Positions 1 through 10,620 of a DNA stretch of 62,000 nt are shown piece after piece. Numbering within the stretch: position 1 is the stretch's first letter; every line of letters starts with the position of its first letter. The stretch comes from Diphasiastrum complanatum (Eukaryota > Streptophyta > Lycopodiopsida > Lycopodiales > Lycopodiaceae): positions 10,191,253 through 10,253,252 of the forward strand of contig CM055095.1 in NCBI GenBank assembly GCA_029204225.1, read 5' to 3'. The notes under the pieces were generated by a model. It was given only the letters and a program-made list of their open reading frames with translations, was not told the DNA's origin and ran no database searches. Made by a program: the position numbers and the translations under genes.

Positions 1-7
1 CTCGTAG

Positions 8-325
8 TTAGTATCCATAGCTATGTTTCAGTTGCTTGGGTATTATTATACACAATATACATTTATGTAGTACACTAAAAATCGATTGATTGACTATAAA
101 AGAGCATTCGACTTCTTTTAAGTCATTTGGTGCGCCTTTTCTATCTTTTGATCCAGTTAAGTGCTCCCAAATCGTACTTCCGACATCCTTGAATATGGAC
201 ATCGGGTCCAAAAGATGGTTTATCAAAAATTCCCCCCAATATGGGAGTTCATGAAATATTGATAACCTCTTCATGTTGGGAAGAGTCGCCCTAGATCTTG
301 ATTGGATCCCCAAATATGAAGCCAA
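8..325 (-). pseudogene. CACTA (En/Spm) TNP2-type transposase fragment, middle part
   Basis: The minus-strand frame reads KRLSIFHELPYWG followed by NHLLDPMSIFKDVG, the conserved linker of plant CACTA TNP2-type transposases; related versions lie at 17.2 kb (plus) and 38.9 kb (minus). TNP2 proteins bind the element ends and catalyse cut-and-paste transposition. The piece runs off the left end of the window, so the C-terminal domains are not visible. It follows in order, on the same strand, the N-terminal part at 1985-3043. The two are separated by a miniature element and a solo LTR, so one gene was probably split by later insertions. The family call is firm. Which of the intervening bases were originally intron is not known. 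Confidence 0.75.
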
Positions 326-424
326 TCACTTGCCTACAATATTGACAAACAAGCACAATAACATGTCGTGCCGATTCGGACGTGGGCGTCCGACGTATGT
401 TCAGAAATTTCATACTAAGTCCCA

Positions 425-1825
425 ATCCGACACATCGAAGTCTGACATCCCCACTTAAAAATCCAAAAATTAGAGTCTGGCGATCGGGAAATATGGGTGG
501 TGTGAAAGATTTCAGATCCTTAAGATCCAATCTACTTGAATGATCTTTGGTTAGAAAGAGAAATACACTACCAGTTTCACCAATGTAGAAAAATCAGCAT
601 CTACACAAAATTTGAGATGCAAACACTAATAGAACTTGATCAAACTTGAATGAAATGATTATGTACTGTTGCTGGCCGTACAAAACCAGCAAGCTACTGT
701 ATTTCACGCGTGTGAATCCAAAAATAGCAAATATTGATCATTCTACACAGAATTGCAAGCAATCACCAAGATAGTGCACCAATGGATAGTAGAACCCAAG
801 AGAACCATGTATAAGCATGAAATGAGATAGAGAAGAGAGAAGATGACTCTCTCCACGAGTTACATCCTTTTATAGCAGGTCCAAACCCTATTTGGCCACT
901 TGGCTTTCCCACCAAAATGCTAACCCTACTATTTTTGGGTCTAGATTCAATATACCCAATTATTCAAGTTTGAATCTACTCAATCTCGCATTCTAACTTT
1001 CCCACTTTCAAAAAGTGTTTATTCTGATGACATTTAGACTAATGAACTTTGACAAGTCAATCTCTAATTCTAAAACAAGTTTTGGCCTCAATATGCCAAA
1101 TATGGAAATATAGCAAATATGATGAAACTAGTTGAATTTTTCACAAGTGGCACCCAATTTTTGAAAGGCACGCCATAATCCGACATGTTGGATTTCGACA
1201 TTCAGACGTGGATATGACCTGCCATAGTTTCTCAAAAAAAAAATAACGTGTAATCCAACGTGGACGTCGAAATCCGACGTCCACATCGGCAAGCCAAAAA
1301 GCCTGTCCACGGCAGCTGGCGCCTGACGTCCGGGCCTCAATGGGCACAAACATCGGATTCCAACGTGTTTGGAGGATGCCGGAATCCGAGGTCTGTTTCA
1401 ATCCTCGAATTCGCGTGATCCAACGCCTTCTCTCCTTTTTTTTGATCATTCTGTTAACAGACGTCGGATTCTGACATCTATTTGGGACGTCAGAATCCGA
1501 CATCCAAGTATATGTCGGATGGGCGTCGGACATCCGGTCGGACAAATTTTTGCACCATTCCGTATTTGAACACTTTAGAATCCGACAGGTATTTTGGACG
1601 TCGCAATACGACGTCCACGTCGGACCTTTTATGACGTCTTTGGATGTCGCATTGCGACGTTCACATCGGATGTCGCATTGTGACGTCCACGTCAGATTGC
1701 CTGTTAATCATTAGGAATTTTGGTTTTGGAATCCAGCAGGTTGTGCATGTCAGATTGCAACATGTTTTTAAGTCATCGAATTCCAACGACCTTATAGCGA
1801 CGTGTTTTTCCGACGTTCCCGAAAA
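425..1825 (-). mobile_element. GACGTC-rich miniature element (terminal blocks joined), interrupted by a solo LTR
   Basis: This stretch is packed with the palindrome GACGTC and words such as GTCGGATTCC. Read on the minus strand, 1700-1433 matches 14645-14920, 1440-1146 matches about 20056-20226, and 500-425 matches about 20236-20312. The two blocks that flank the 14.6-20.3 kb transposase element are therefore joined directly here, with no internal coding DNA and in opposite orientation. That is the structure of a non-autonomous deletion derivative. No transposase is encoded. Outer ends are fuzzy; the GACGTC-like words fade near 1825. Homology is seen by eye; the transposon interpretation is inference. 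Confidence 0.55.
501..1145 (-). mobile_element. Ty1/copia solo LTR with target-site duplication
   Basis: The 645-bp segment begins TGTGAAA and ends TTTTCACA, the inverted ends of an LTR, and interrupts the GACGTC-rich miniature element exactly where its homology to 20.2 kb breaks. The flanking 5-mers are ggtgg (496-500) and agtgg (1146-1150), a target-site duplication with one G/A change. On the minus strand a strong TATA box (CTATAAAAGG, 866-875) marks the promoter. The same TGTGAAAA start occurs next to a polypurine tract at 52.86 kb, so that LTR is related. A CACGCGTGTG near-palindrome lies at about 704. No internal region is present, which fits LTR-LTR recombination. Confidence 0.7.
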
Positions 1826-1984
1826 ATTAAATAAAAAATTAAGCTCATGATTCACGGTGCAAAACAAGTCACAAATCGCGATGGATGTTGTAGTGAAGCA
1901 CACACATTTAATGCTGATTATATATCGTTAGAAGAAAGATGCAGAGAGTAATCATAAAATAAATAAATGACATGTTCCATTAAT

Positions 1985-3043
1985 TGGCCCAAATATGTAT
2001 TGTACCTTCATGGAATGAGAACGTTGACCAATTAGCCCATCACGCATAGGGTGATCGGGTGGAAGGTATCAAGCATGGGCCTCATAAACCATCTTTCATA
2101 CATGTTGTGAGTGACTTGCTTGCTAATACTCGCCACAAACGGGACATGCATTATAGTTACTAGTTTGGAGCCCTACATTGAGACAAAACAACCAACTTCA
2201 TTGTGTGTCCAATGTTCGAATTGAAAGAAAATTTGTGAATGCACATAAAATTTAATATAATACTATGAATCGAACCAATAGCAAGGATATTTCACCTGAA
2301 CATTCCCCATATCCAGGAAAGTCATGCATCATCCACATCAAGATCCCTTTTACCAGAAAATCTATTGATATATCGCTCACTTGAACTCCTTGTCATAGAA
2401 TCTTTAGCTCATCTGTCAAGGGAGCCATATACACGTCCATATTTTTGGCCTTGTATTTTCCTGGAATAAGAAGGGCAAGCATTAGGTGCACCTTCTTGAT
2501 ACTTAGCCAAAGGGGGATATTGTAATTTATAGGACAACAGGCCAAGTGGACCATGATGTGGAGCACAAACCGAATGGATTCACACCATTCATAGCCACCC
2601 CAAATGCAAATAGCGAGGCTCATCCCTATGCTCATCCTAGGTAGCATCCACGTGCTTTCATGCTGGAGAATCAGCAGAGGTCCTCATAGTATCGTCCGAT
2701 GAACGATTGCTCGAATGCCATGTCATTAGCTCCACGATGGAATCACACTTAAATATGTGGCGTATCCTAGGTATGATGGAAAATTGTCTTACCACCTTGG
2801 CGGGTATGGTCGCTCCTTGTAAATCTTGCATGTAGCGATGTTCCCCACATCGTGGACACGTGCTTGCCTCCTCAAACTCATCTTGAATAAGATCCAATCA
2901 TTGGGACGTGCATGAATACTCTTGTAATCCATCCCGAACGTGGATAGCATTTTCTTGGCTTCTTGTTGAGACGCCGCCATGGTATTATTTGGAGGCAACA
3001 TTTTTCTGAGCAAACTGTGACAAAATATATATTTATGTAACAT
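1985..3043 (-). pseudogene. CACTA TNP2-type transposase, N-terminal half (Transposase_21-like)
   Basis: Successive minus-strand frames read in TNP2 order. First comes LLRKMLPPNNTMAASQQEAK with HARPNDWILFK (about 3020-2880). Next are a zinc-ribbon-like CPRCGEHRYMQ and a segment with AKVVRQFSIIPRIRHIF and LMTWHSSN (2897-2658), then NYNIPLWLSIKK...VYMAPLTDELKIL (about 2540-2395), then WMMHDFPGYGECSG and a further CPVCG near 2300-2120. The segments lie in different frames, with at least one intron or frameshift between 2658 and 2647 and stops beyond 2393. It cannot encode a working protein as it stands. The downstream part of the same gene is at 8-325. Confidence 0.75.
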
Positions 3044-3437
3044 TAGGGGATATTAGAACTCAAAATGGGCCCTTTGTCAAGATGTTGTTTTTGACTTCAC
3101 ACGCTTTCAACGCTTATGTGTCCCAATGAATGGTGTCCATCTATGACCAACTGTAATAGTGGTTGACGAACAGAAATTGTTTTTAACTTCTTGGCCAAAT
3201 TTTTGTGACTTTCAAATATTTTGCCAAGGAGAACAAATGATTGTGATTGAACTACAGTTACTGCCCGAATACTCTTTTGATGCCCGTCTTTGTACACTCG
3301 AGGTTGATTTGACGTCAATAGTCATAATTTATAGTTAACTAATCCTTGTAGTTTAAGAACTTCTTGTCATTCTTAGGTATACCTCTCATTCTCTTCATTC
3401 TCTCTATTCTCAGCCTGCGTACATATATTTTGGACTA

Positions 3438-3850
3438 ATGGCTACACATAATTGGAGACCAAGAGGAACCATTGATGCAATCAATATATTCAATGAAAAA
3501 AATGCATAATATCAATGGATACCAAGAATATATCGAAAATATCAATGGATCATGATGCATCCCTCTACAAAAGGCTCATTTCGGAAAAGAAAAAGATTGA
3601 TAACATATATAGAAGCTCTTGGAAAGGCAGGATAATGGATTTCAAAGTATCACCTACCGGTCAATCTATCATGGAAGTTTCAGTTCAGCATGCTTATCTT
3701 CACAAAGAGCTTGACATTCATGATTTGAATCCAAATGATAGAAGAAAATGCAATTGTAAGTTTTCAGATTTAATTTCTTTAGTGTTAGCATTATCTTTAA
3801 ATTAAATTTTTCTTGTGATATTTTTGTTGGTTTTGCAGATCAGTATCCAT
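3438..3850 (+). pseudogene. Orphan exon(s) of unknown function with a canonical GT-AG intron
   Basis: A 96-codon open frame starts at 3515 (MDTKNISKISMDHDAS...). The segment KKKIDNIYRSSWKGRIMDF is followed by a hydrophilic stretch ending DRRKCNC. Coding sense seems to stop at a good donor (GTAAGTTTTC, about 3755), and about 84 bases later a T-rich tract ends in TTTTGCAG (about 3838). An earlier ATG at 3438 opens only 23 codons. I do not recognise the protein. It could be the first exon of a small gene, a TE accessory exon or a chance frame. The downstream exon is lost in the microsatellite repeats. Confidence 0.3.
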
Positions 3851-3890
3851 CATATTTCATTGAATAGAAAATAGCTTAATTGATTGTAGG

Positions 3891-3894
<4 letters not shown>

Positions 3895-3953
<59 letters not shown>

Positions 3954-4407
3954 ATGAAAGAGTTAAAGGTAAGCAAAACTCCCAATTCTATGAAGGTGTG
4001 TAACTCTTGTTTTCTTCCGTTAAAGGTGTGGTTCAAATGTTTCATGTTGGACAGTAAGTTTCACAAGAAAGCCCAAACGTCGCAAGGAGGGAGCATGTGC
4101 TGACATTCTGGAATGGGATATTATCGTACGATTCAGGAGTTTTGATTAGCACTCTACTATGTTCTCTTTTTTTTTTTCTCTTCCTATGTGTTTAGGGTTT
4201 ATGGTTTAGGGTGTGGGTGTGCGTGTGCGTGTAAGTATGATGCCATTCGTTTATGTTTCATGCTTACTAGTTCATGCTACCCTAATTCGTAGTATCTCGA
4301 TTTATGTTTCATGCTTACTAGTTCATGCTACTCTACTTTGTAGGATTTTAATTTATGTGTTATGTATTAGTTATGTTTCATGCTTAGAGATAGAGAGCGA
4401 GGGATAG

Positions 4408-4472
<65 letters not shown>

Positions 4473-4908
4473 ATGAAAGAGTTAAAGGTAACCAAAACTC
4501 CCAATTCTAGGAAGGCGGGTAATCCTTGTTTTCTTCCATTAAAGGTGTGGTTCAAATGTTTCATGTTGGACAGTAAGTTTCACAAGAAAGCCCAAACGTC
4601 GCAAGGAGGGAGCATGTGCGTACGGTTCGGGAGTTTTGATTAGCACTCTACTATGTTCTCTTTTTTTTTTCTCTTCATGTGTGTTTAGGGTTTAAGGTTT
4701 AGGGTGTGGGTGTGTGTGCGTGCATGTGAATGTAAGTATGATGCCATTTGTTTATGTTTCATGGTTACTAGTTCGTGCTACCCTAATTCATAGTATCATG
4801 ATTTATGTTTCATGCTTACTAGTTCATGCTACTCTCATTTGTATGATTTTAATTTACGTGTTATGTATTAGTAATGTTTCATGCTTAGAGATAGAGAGTG
4901 AGGGATAG

Positions 4909-4961
<53 letters not shown>

Positions 4962-5416
4962 ATGAAAGAGTTAAAGGTAACCAACACTCCCAATTCTAGG
5001 TAGGTGTGTAGCCCTTGTTTTCTTCCGTTAAAAGCGTGGTTCAAATGTTTCTTGTTGGATGATAAGTTCCACAAGAAAGCCCAAATGCCGTATGGAGGGA
5101 GCATGTGGTGATATTCTAGAGTAAGATATAATCGTACGGTTCGGGAATTTTGATTAGCACTCTACTATGTCCTCTTTTTGTTTTCTCTTTTTGTGTGTTT
5201 AAGATTTAGGGTTTAGGGTGTGGGTGTGTGTGCGTGCATGTGAATGTAAGTATGATGCCATTTGTTTATGTTTCATGGTTACTAGTTCATGCTACCCTAA
5301 TTCATAGTATCCTGATTTATGTTTCATGCTACTCTAATTTGTAGGATCTTGATTTAATCATGCTACTTTAATTTGTAGGATCTTGATTTATGTGTTATGT
5401 ATTAGTTATGTTTCAT
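3895..5416. repeat. Three-unit tandem repeat (~490-520 bp) with (GA)n tracts and TTTAGGG-like motifs
   Basis: Each unit has a long (GA)n tract, then ATCATGAAAGAGTTAAAGGTA at 3951, 4470 and 4959 (periods 519 and 489). A shared stretch through GCACTCTACTATGT follows, then a TTTAGGG-like stutter (about 4190, 4683 and 5195), a GTGTGTGCGTG tract and two copies of a TTTATGTTTCATGCTTACTAG motif. The last unit is degenerate and ends at the Tat-type LTR. Open frames here are SLSLSL or EREREREs from the microsatellite and are not genes. The TTTAGGG motifs match the plant telomere word but number only two or three per unit. Confidence 0.85.
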
Positions 5417-7094
5417 TGTTAGGCTTTTTCCTCACCATAAGATCAACATAGGGGAGGGAATAACTTAACAGGGTGTAGCACTTTCAATATCGTGCTACTA
5501 CGAGGATGGCTATACATGTCTCAAACTCTATTCTAACTAGCGATCCCAGACACGTTTTATCAACCAAACCGTATCTTCACAGTTAATAGAGGGTTTTCAA
5601 TCCTCTAGAGACATAACTTATGAAGGGGTATACAATCACTCTCAATCGCATTTCTATCTCATTTGTCTATGGAACTCATTAACTACTCACCAATCATACT
5701 CGTTGAAGTTCACTCTCTCTGAGCTATCTCAAGCATTTGTACTATTGGCCGAACCAGGTGATTGTAATGGAATCTCTAGCGAAGGTTGTGTCACTTCGAT
5801 ATAGCGAGTACATAATGCATCAGTAAGGTGCCATAATCTATCAACAATGAGCTCATGGACTTCAAAGTAACTACAACATCCACAATGTTGTAATCTAATT
5901 AAGATACCACCAGGATATAGATAAGGATATATCTCAGAAGAATAGAAATAGTGACTCGTAGTTCCCTCTCGGATCACTTAAACATCACCAAAAGACAATG
6001 CGAAGTTGAGGTCCCTCATATAGATGTTTAACCTACTTTCAGTAGTGAATTGTAGTAGTGACTGAGACTCTCTTTAGCTAGTATGGTACTGAGATGTCTA
6101 CATTTCTCTCAAGATTCTTTCCTCTAGAATATGATCAGAATTATCACATCTCTTGTTCTCCTCAAATATGATGGGTAAAATAAAAGGCTCGGTTGATTCC
6201 ATTATGTCCTCGAGCTCACTGCTATAATAATATATCTCAATGAGGAAAATCTCCAAGCTTTTATAGGAGATGGGGAGGGCTTTGCCACCTTGGAATGAAG
6301 CCAAAGTGGTAGTTATCTCATAATCATACCATAAAGATTTTTTGCTCACCACCCATGTGCTTTTGTCATTTATCTTGTACTCTCATTTAAGTGTGCATGG
6401 AGGCCTTGCATCTCATTGGACCATGTTTAGACTTTGCAATTTTGGAAGGTGAGAAAGGGTTGACTTGCCCATTTTGCCATTTTCTATTTTCTCATTGCAA
6501 GGTAAAACCGATTGACCAGAGTCAAGAGTCTTTAAGATTGTGGTCTCCTCTCGTCTGTTATACAAGGAAGGGGAGACTCTTCTTTTTCTCTTTTTATTTT
6601 GTCAAGTCGAAATGTCCCATAGCACTTTGGAGGATTGCACCTTGTCTGTCAAGGTCCTAAGCTTTGTTTACAATATCAAGTGGAGTGCCTGAACTGTTAT
6701 TGCTTCTCTTAGATCAGCCTTGTTGGCTTCTTGGTGATTTGCACATGAATCTTTGCTGAAGCTCTGATGTCGATTCTTCGGTCTTAGATTTCTTTTTGGG
6801 TTTCAAGGAAAAGGGCGTCCTGCAAAATCTCAGATGTCTTTTAATATCAATAAAAATCCGAGGTTACATAGATGAAATTAGGCGTAAATCAGCTGAAATA
6901 AAACTTGATAGCCAATTTTAAGACTATTTTTATTTAAAAACTCTGTAGTGTTTTTATTTGTCGAACTGGGACTCCTTCGGCATGGGCTATACCGTCGCAC
7001 TTTGATATAATCAACTTCTCTTAGAAACCATACAAGTTATTGCATAAAACTTTGTTAATTAGCTCGATTTTGTGTGCTAAAAAATCGGCTAACA
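5417..7094 (+). mobile_element. Ty3/gypsy (Tat/Ogre-like) long terminal repeat
   Basis: The segment begins TGTTAGGC and ends GGCTAACA, inverted ends of the TG...CA form, and is followed one base later by a primer-binding site of Tat/Ogre type. At 1,678 bp it falls in the long range usual for that lineage. The ends lie exactly where the tandem repeat stops on the left and the primer site starts on the right. There is no coding content; scattered short frames on either strand have no homology I can see. The partner LTR and internal region are not found: after about 100 bases the sequence becomes an unrelated gene copy, so this is a truncated element. Confidence 0.6.
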
Positions 7095-7095
7095 C

Positions 7096-7117
7096 TTTGG
7101 CGACTTCCACTGGGGAT
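7096..7117 (+). promoter_or_regulatory. Primer-binding site of a Tat/Ogre-type gypsy element
   Basis: TTTGGCGACTTCCACTGGGG follows the LTR end directly and closely resembles the TGGCGACTCTGCTGGGG sites of plant Tat/Ogre elements, where a tRNA 3' end (Arg type in that group) primes minus-strand DNA synthesis. Two or three mismatches to the usual form are visible. Confidence 0.6.
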
Positions 7118-7199
7118 GTGGTGGTCCCCATATAACGGACCTAGCAAAATTCTTCTTATAAGGATCTACGCACGCTCAGTACACTCCATTGTGTAACTC

Positions 7200-7374
7200 A
7201 TTGTGAACTTCATAGTAACGTAGTTTACAACCACTGCTTCATAATTTTCTTATCCACTGGGCATGGAGTTTGGTTCTCAGCAACAATATCCAAGGCTATT
7301 GTGTGTGTGTTGTGGGGGGAGGGGGGGGGGGAGAGAGAGAGAGTCCAACTGAGGCAAGTATAAATAAGACTGTG

Positions 7375-7407
<33 letters not shown>

Positions 7408-8299
7408 TCCAACTGACGTAGACTTTTCTGAGCGTTCTTTGTCGCGTGATAAAAGATACGCATTGTGTAGCAATTTTGTGCAGCAAAATTCATCTGTTTC
7501 CCCACGAAATGGAAAATTATCGCTCGAATATCCAAGAAATATCGAACTCCAAGCCTGCTAAGGGTGATAGATCACGCCAGATAAGTCATGAAAAGTTTCC
7601 AGGACAAGCGCCCAATTTAGGTGACCATGAAGTTGACCGAAAATATGGTGATGCCTCAGACTTTACTATGTTAGTCATCAAAGGACAGTTTCTTTATTCT
7701 CTTTTGCTAACGCGCGTTCAATTTTCACATTCAAAGAGGGATAACTGGGTTGATGTTCTTTCATATAGCAAAATGCCAGAAACATAGCCGTCTAGGGCAG
7801 ATTACGCTCATGTGATGGAGAGTCTGGCCGCTTCATCATATATTGTCTACATCTTCAAAATTATTTCAAATATTGGCATGGTATTGATCGTACTAACCTT
7901 TCTAATGCATTAGCTATGATATTCCAAGCGTTCTTAGAAATATCATTCCATCATAACTTTAAAATAAAAGGCAGCATTAGTACTAGTTTGAACTCTAAGT
8001 TCCATCAAAGTTGCTGGTTGACGGTTAGCTGACTCTCGGCTGTTGTAGAGTATGGAATACTAAAACCTGGTGCCCCAAACTTGATCACGTAGCCTCTGAA
8101 TCAACTCTAGAGTCAGTGTTCCAGTTCATTTTGACACTATCGTAAAGGGCAAAGATGAGTTACATGCGATACCACCTGAACGTAGCGCTCGATATTGACA
8201 AAGACACATTGACGGAGAGCGAGGCCCGAGAAACTCGCTAGGAGGAAGAATTCAGCTTAGAGGTTTTTTGGGCTGGGAGAAGAGAGGCTACTTAGATTT
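7200..8299 (+). pseudogene. Copy 1 of an unrecognised gene (also at 26.9 and 27.5 kb)
   Basis: This segment matches 27540-29060 almost throughout: the same TATAAATA, (GT)n(GA)n leader, GTCCAACTGACG word, coding start (ATGGAAAATTATCG near 7508) and 3' flank. The reading frame 7446-7787 gives MENYRSNIQ...PAKGD.SRQISHEKFP.QAPNLGD, then jumps to RKYGDASDFTMLV.KGQF. In the 27.5-kb copy those two parts are separated by more exon and intron, so this copy has an internal deletion of about 0.8 kb or derives from a differently spliced form. A distal segment near 8160-8270 (MRYHLNVALDIDK.TLTESEARETR, then a stop) is also shared. The protein family is unknown to me. The copy is cut at 8299/8300 by a copia LTR. 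Confidence 0.6.
7359..7366 (+). promoter_or_regulatory. TATA box of the copy-1 gene
   Basis: CAAGTATAAATAAGAC occurs here and again at 27541-27555, both times followed by a GT/GA microsatellite and then the conserved gene start. Conservation between copies supports a real core promoter. Confidence 0.45.
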
Positions 8300-8628
8300 T
8301 GTTGGGATGAATTCCTCTTCAACGACTCAGCTAATGACTGAAGTGAATTCAGACAATCAAAGAGCAATGATCTAGAGATGATTACACAAGCGATCACAAA
8401 CACAAACGTGAGAAAAATTCGACAGTCCAAAACAACATGAGAGCGTATCTTTACAAAAAGAGTCATCTGTACATATAACGCATTTACGATGCAGATCAAG
8501 AAACTACTACTTACGGCCCTCTTGTTCCTGTGGCAAGAAACTAACCTCAACTAATTCTATGTCTTAACCATGGTTATGATCTAACTTGAATTGTAGTATG
8601 TGTAACCTATATCAATATTAACCCAACA
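8300..8628 (-). mobile_element. Ty1/copia 3' LTR (minus-strand element)
   Basis: The 329-bp LTR runs from TGTTGGGATG to TTAACCCAACA, with matching inverted ends TGTTGGG/CCCAACA. It sits directly beyond a polypurine tract and the RNase H end of a copia polyprotein on the minus strand. Its left edge interrupts the copy-1 gene homology at CTTAGATTT. No matching 5' LTR is in the window, because the element is truncated on the right at about 8865. Confidence 0.75.
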
Positions 8629-8865
8629 ATCCCCACCTCAATTCATGGTGGATCATGTCTATTTAGTCCTAACATATCTCTCGACATGACAAAATGATCC
8701 GTGCTCAAGGCCTTAGTCATCAGGTCAGCAATCATCAGCTCAGTGGGACAATACTCTAAACTGATCACACCATTTTGTACCAAGTCCTTAACATAATGAT
8801 ATTGCATTTCAATGTGTTTGCTTCTCTTGTGGGAACCTCCATTCTTGCACAAAAATATTAGGCTT
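8629..8865 (-). pseudogene. Copia RNase H C-terminus and polypurine tract
   Basis: The minus-strand frame reads SHKRSKHIEMQYHYVKDLV, CPTELMIADLMTKAL and SRDMLGL, the standard end of a Ty1/copia polyprotein (RNase H tail: KHI, YCPTE, DLMTK). It stops just before TTGAGGTGGGGAT (8629-8641 read on the minus strand), the polypurine tract that primes plus-strand synthesis, followed at once by the LTR. Only about the last 70 residues of the polyprotein remain. Upstream the frame turns into the 97-bp tandem repeat, marking a truncation. Confidence 0.85.
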
Positions 8866-9150
8866 AAGGGTAGGTGCATTTGGATAAGGGCAAGTAAGTG
8901 ACTATACCTTGGTCGGAGGTATGGAATCAAGTTACCCTTGGATAAGGGGTGCCCTTAGGAATAAGGGTAGGTGCCTTTGGATAAGGGCAGACAAGTGACG
9001 ATACCTTGGTCGGAAGTATGGAATCAAGTTACCCTTGGATAAGGGATACCCTTAGTATTAAGGATATGTGCCTTTAGATTAAGGTATTGGTGTCCTTGGA
9101 TAAGGGCAAGTAGGTGTCTATGCCTTGGTCGAAGGTATTGAACCTAGTGA
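8866..9150. repeat. 97-bp tandem repeat, about three units
   Basis: Units start with AAGGGTAGGTGCATTTGG at 8866, AAGGGTAGGTGCCTTTGG at 8963 and AAGGATATGTGCCTTTAG at 9060. All share GGATAAGGGCA..AAGT/GAGTG and ACCTTGGTCGGAGGTATGGAA. The third unit is the most diverged. The array lies between the truncated copia end and the gypsy leader region. Confidence 0.85.
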
Positions 9151-10368
9151 GGTGTTAGAAAATCATTACCATGGGTGTTTTGGCTATTTTTCTAAACCTT
9201 GGGCCTCAACCTTGAACCATATCACTTTATTGGTCTTAGACCAAAGTATACAAACACAACTTGGGCAATGAGACTTAGTAGGAGGGCGCCCTCCCAAGGT
9301 GTCCATTGAGTTCCCAACTCCCACAAGAAAAGCATTCAAAGAGTCATAGGTTATGGAAGAAGTCTCTTGACCTTTCCATAAGCCTATGAATGTTCTTTAA
9401 CTCCCCTAGGGGCCTCTCTTTCTCATTGGTTGTGCATGGAACTCCATCGTGTATTGGAGGGTGCCAATTGCCATCTATATGAGAAAGAGGGCGCCCATTC
9501 GGAGGCAGAGAGATCTCTCTTGTTTGCTATGCTTATGATCTAGTGTGGCTACTACTGTATAAAGTATTTTCTTGATTCTTCCCAACAGATTTCTAGAAAC
9601 ATCAGAAAAACCACCAAAAAATATCAAAAAATCACCAAAACCCTAAAAATACAAAAAAAAAATCTTCGTCCGATTCACTGTGCATAGGTGTGATTCAAAT
9701 CTATCTACTGCCAGGTCGGCGAAGAATAATATTAGAAATAGAAAGTTTCTCAGTAGATCAATTATCATATTGTTATATTTTTGTCAAAAAAAGTCTCTTA
9801 TTTGCAAAAATACCAATATTACCCTTGATTCTTTGTCAGGTCCTTTGTCGGGTTTCCAGATTATTCTATTTATAGTAATTTATTATTTCTGAGTTCGGCA
9901 AACATTCATTCTATCTGGATCATAGAAAATATCTATTTTTACCCTCGCCAAACTATGAAAACTATTCTTTTATGTGCCAGGAACCTTGGCCGGTTCTACC
10001 CTAGCTTTATCTATGTTAGATTTTTCCAATTTCCATAAAATTTGTCAGAATAGTCTGATCGGAGAGTTTTTACCAAAATTAACACTGTTGCACCTTTGTC
10101 GAATCACCCTTCGCCTAAGAAATCTTCGCCAGTTCTATTTTTAGATTCCGATTTTCCAAATCAAGTCTCTGTCAAATTTTGCATCAAATCTAATAGATTC
10201 TGAGAATTTTTTCATTTTGAGAAGTATCAATCGATTGATCTTAGAAATTCTCATGATATAGGAATTTGATTCTTGTCAAGTGGAAGAGATCTAGTACATC
10301 TAATCTGAGATAGTTTTGATTGAAAATCTAGATCCAATCTCATTGTCTGCTTGATCTAATCTATAAAG
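9151..10368 (+). other. Non-coding region upstream of gypsy gag (possible LTR/leader)
   Basis: There is no defensible gene. By position this should hold the 5' LTR and leader of the gypsy element whose gag starts at 10369. A TG-type start (TGTTAGAAAATC, about 9146) and a TATAAAG (9558-9564) are compatible with an LTR, but no clear LTR end or primer site was found. It contains a perfect 14-bp palindrome GGAGGGCGCCCTCC at 9281-9294 and several C/A-rich and GGCGAAG-type words. Confidence 0.3.
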
Positions 10369-10620
10369 ATGACAACCCCTGGAGGTGCTCCTCAGGAAGT
10401 CATTCCAATCACTGTTAGGAGAGCACCCTGTTTGGATCTACCCAAATACAATGGATTAACAGATCCAGTTAGATTTCTTCAGATCTATTATGAATCTTGT
10501 GAAGATGGCAAAGTTTCTCCCTAGGATAAACTTAAGTTTTTTCCTATGGCCTTAACAGGCGCAACACAAGATTGGAACTATAATCTTGTTCAAATCTATT
10601 TTTTTAAGATGAATGATTTG
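10369..10620 (+). pseudogene. Ty3/gypsy gag fragment
   Basis: An ATG at 10369 opens a frame with LPKYNGLTDPVRFLQIYYES and, after an in-frame TAG at 10522-10524, DKLKFFPMALTGATQDWNYN. The pattern (P.F.G..DP..F...; KL..F...L.G.A..W) is the N-terminal retrotransposon gag motif that builds the virus-like particle. The start is supported by the leader position and the MTTPGG opening. The frame decays after about 75 codons, and homology is lost near 10620, where unrelated sequence begins. The pol part of the same element resumes near 12.3 kb. Confidence 0.7.

Noticed and set aside
3857-5104. Open frames of SLSLSL or EREREREs (e.g. 3857-4045, 4367-4643, 4868-5104)
   Set aside because: They are translations of (GA)n/(CT)n microsatellites and have no coding support.
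4190-5215. TTTAGGG motifs as a telomere or interstitial telomere array
   Set aside because: Only two or three imperfect words per unit; not a tandem telomere tract.
6391-6660. 89-codon plus-strand frame
   Set aside because: It lies inside the Tat-type LTR, has no motif and is probably chance.
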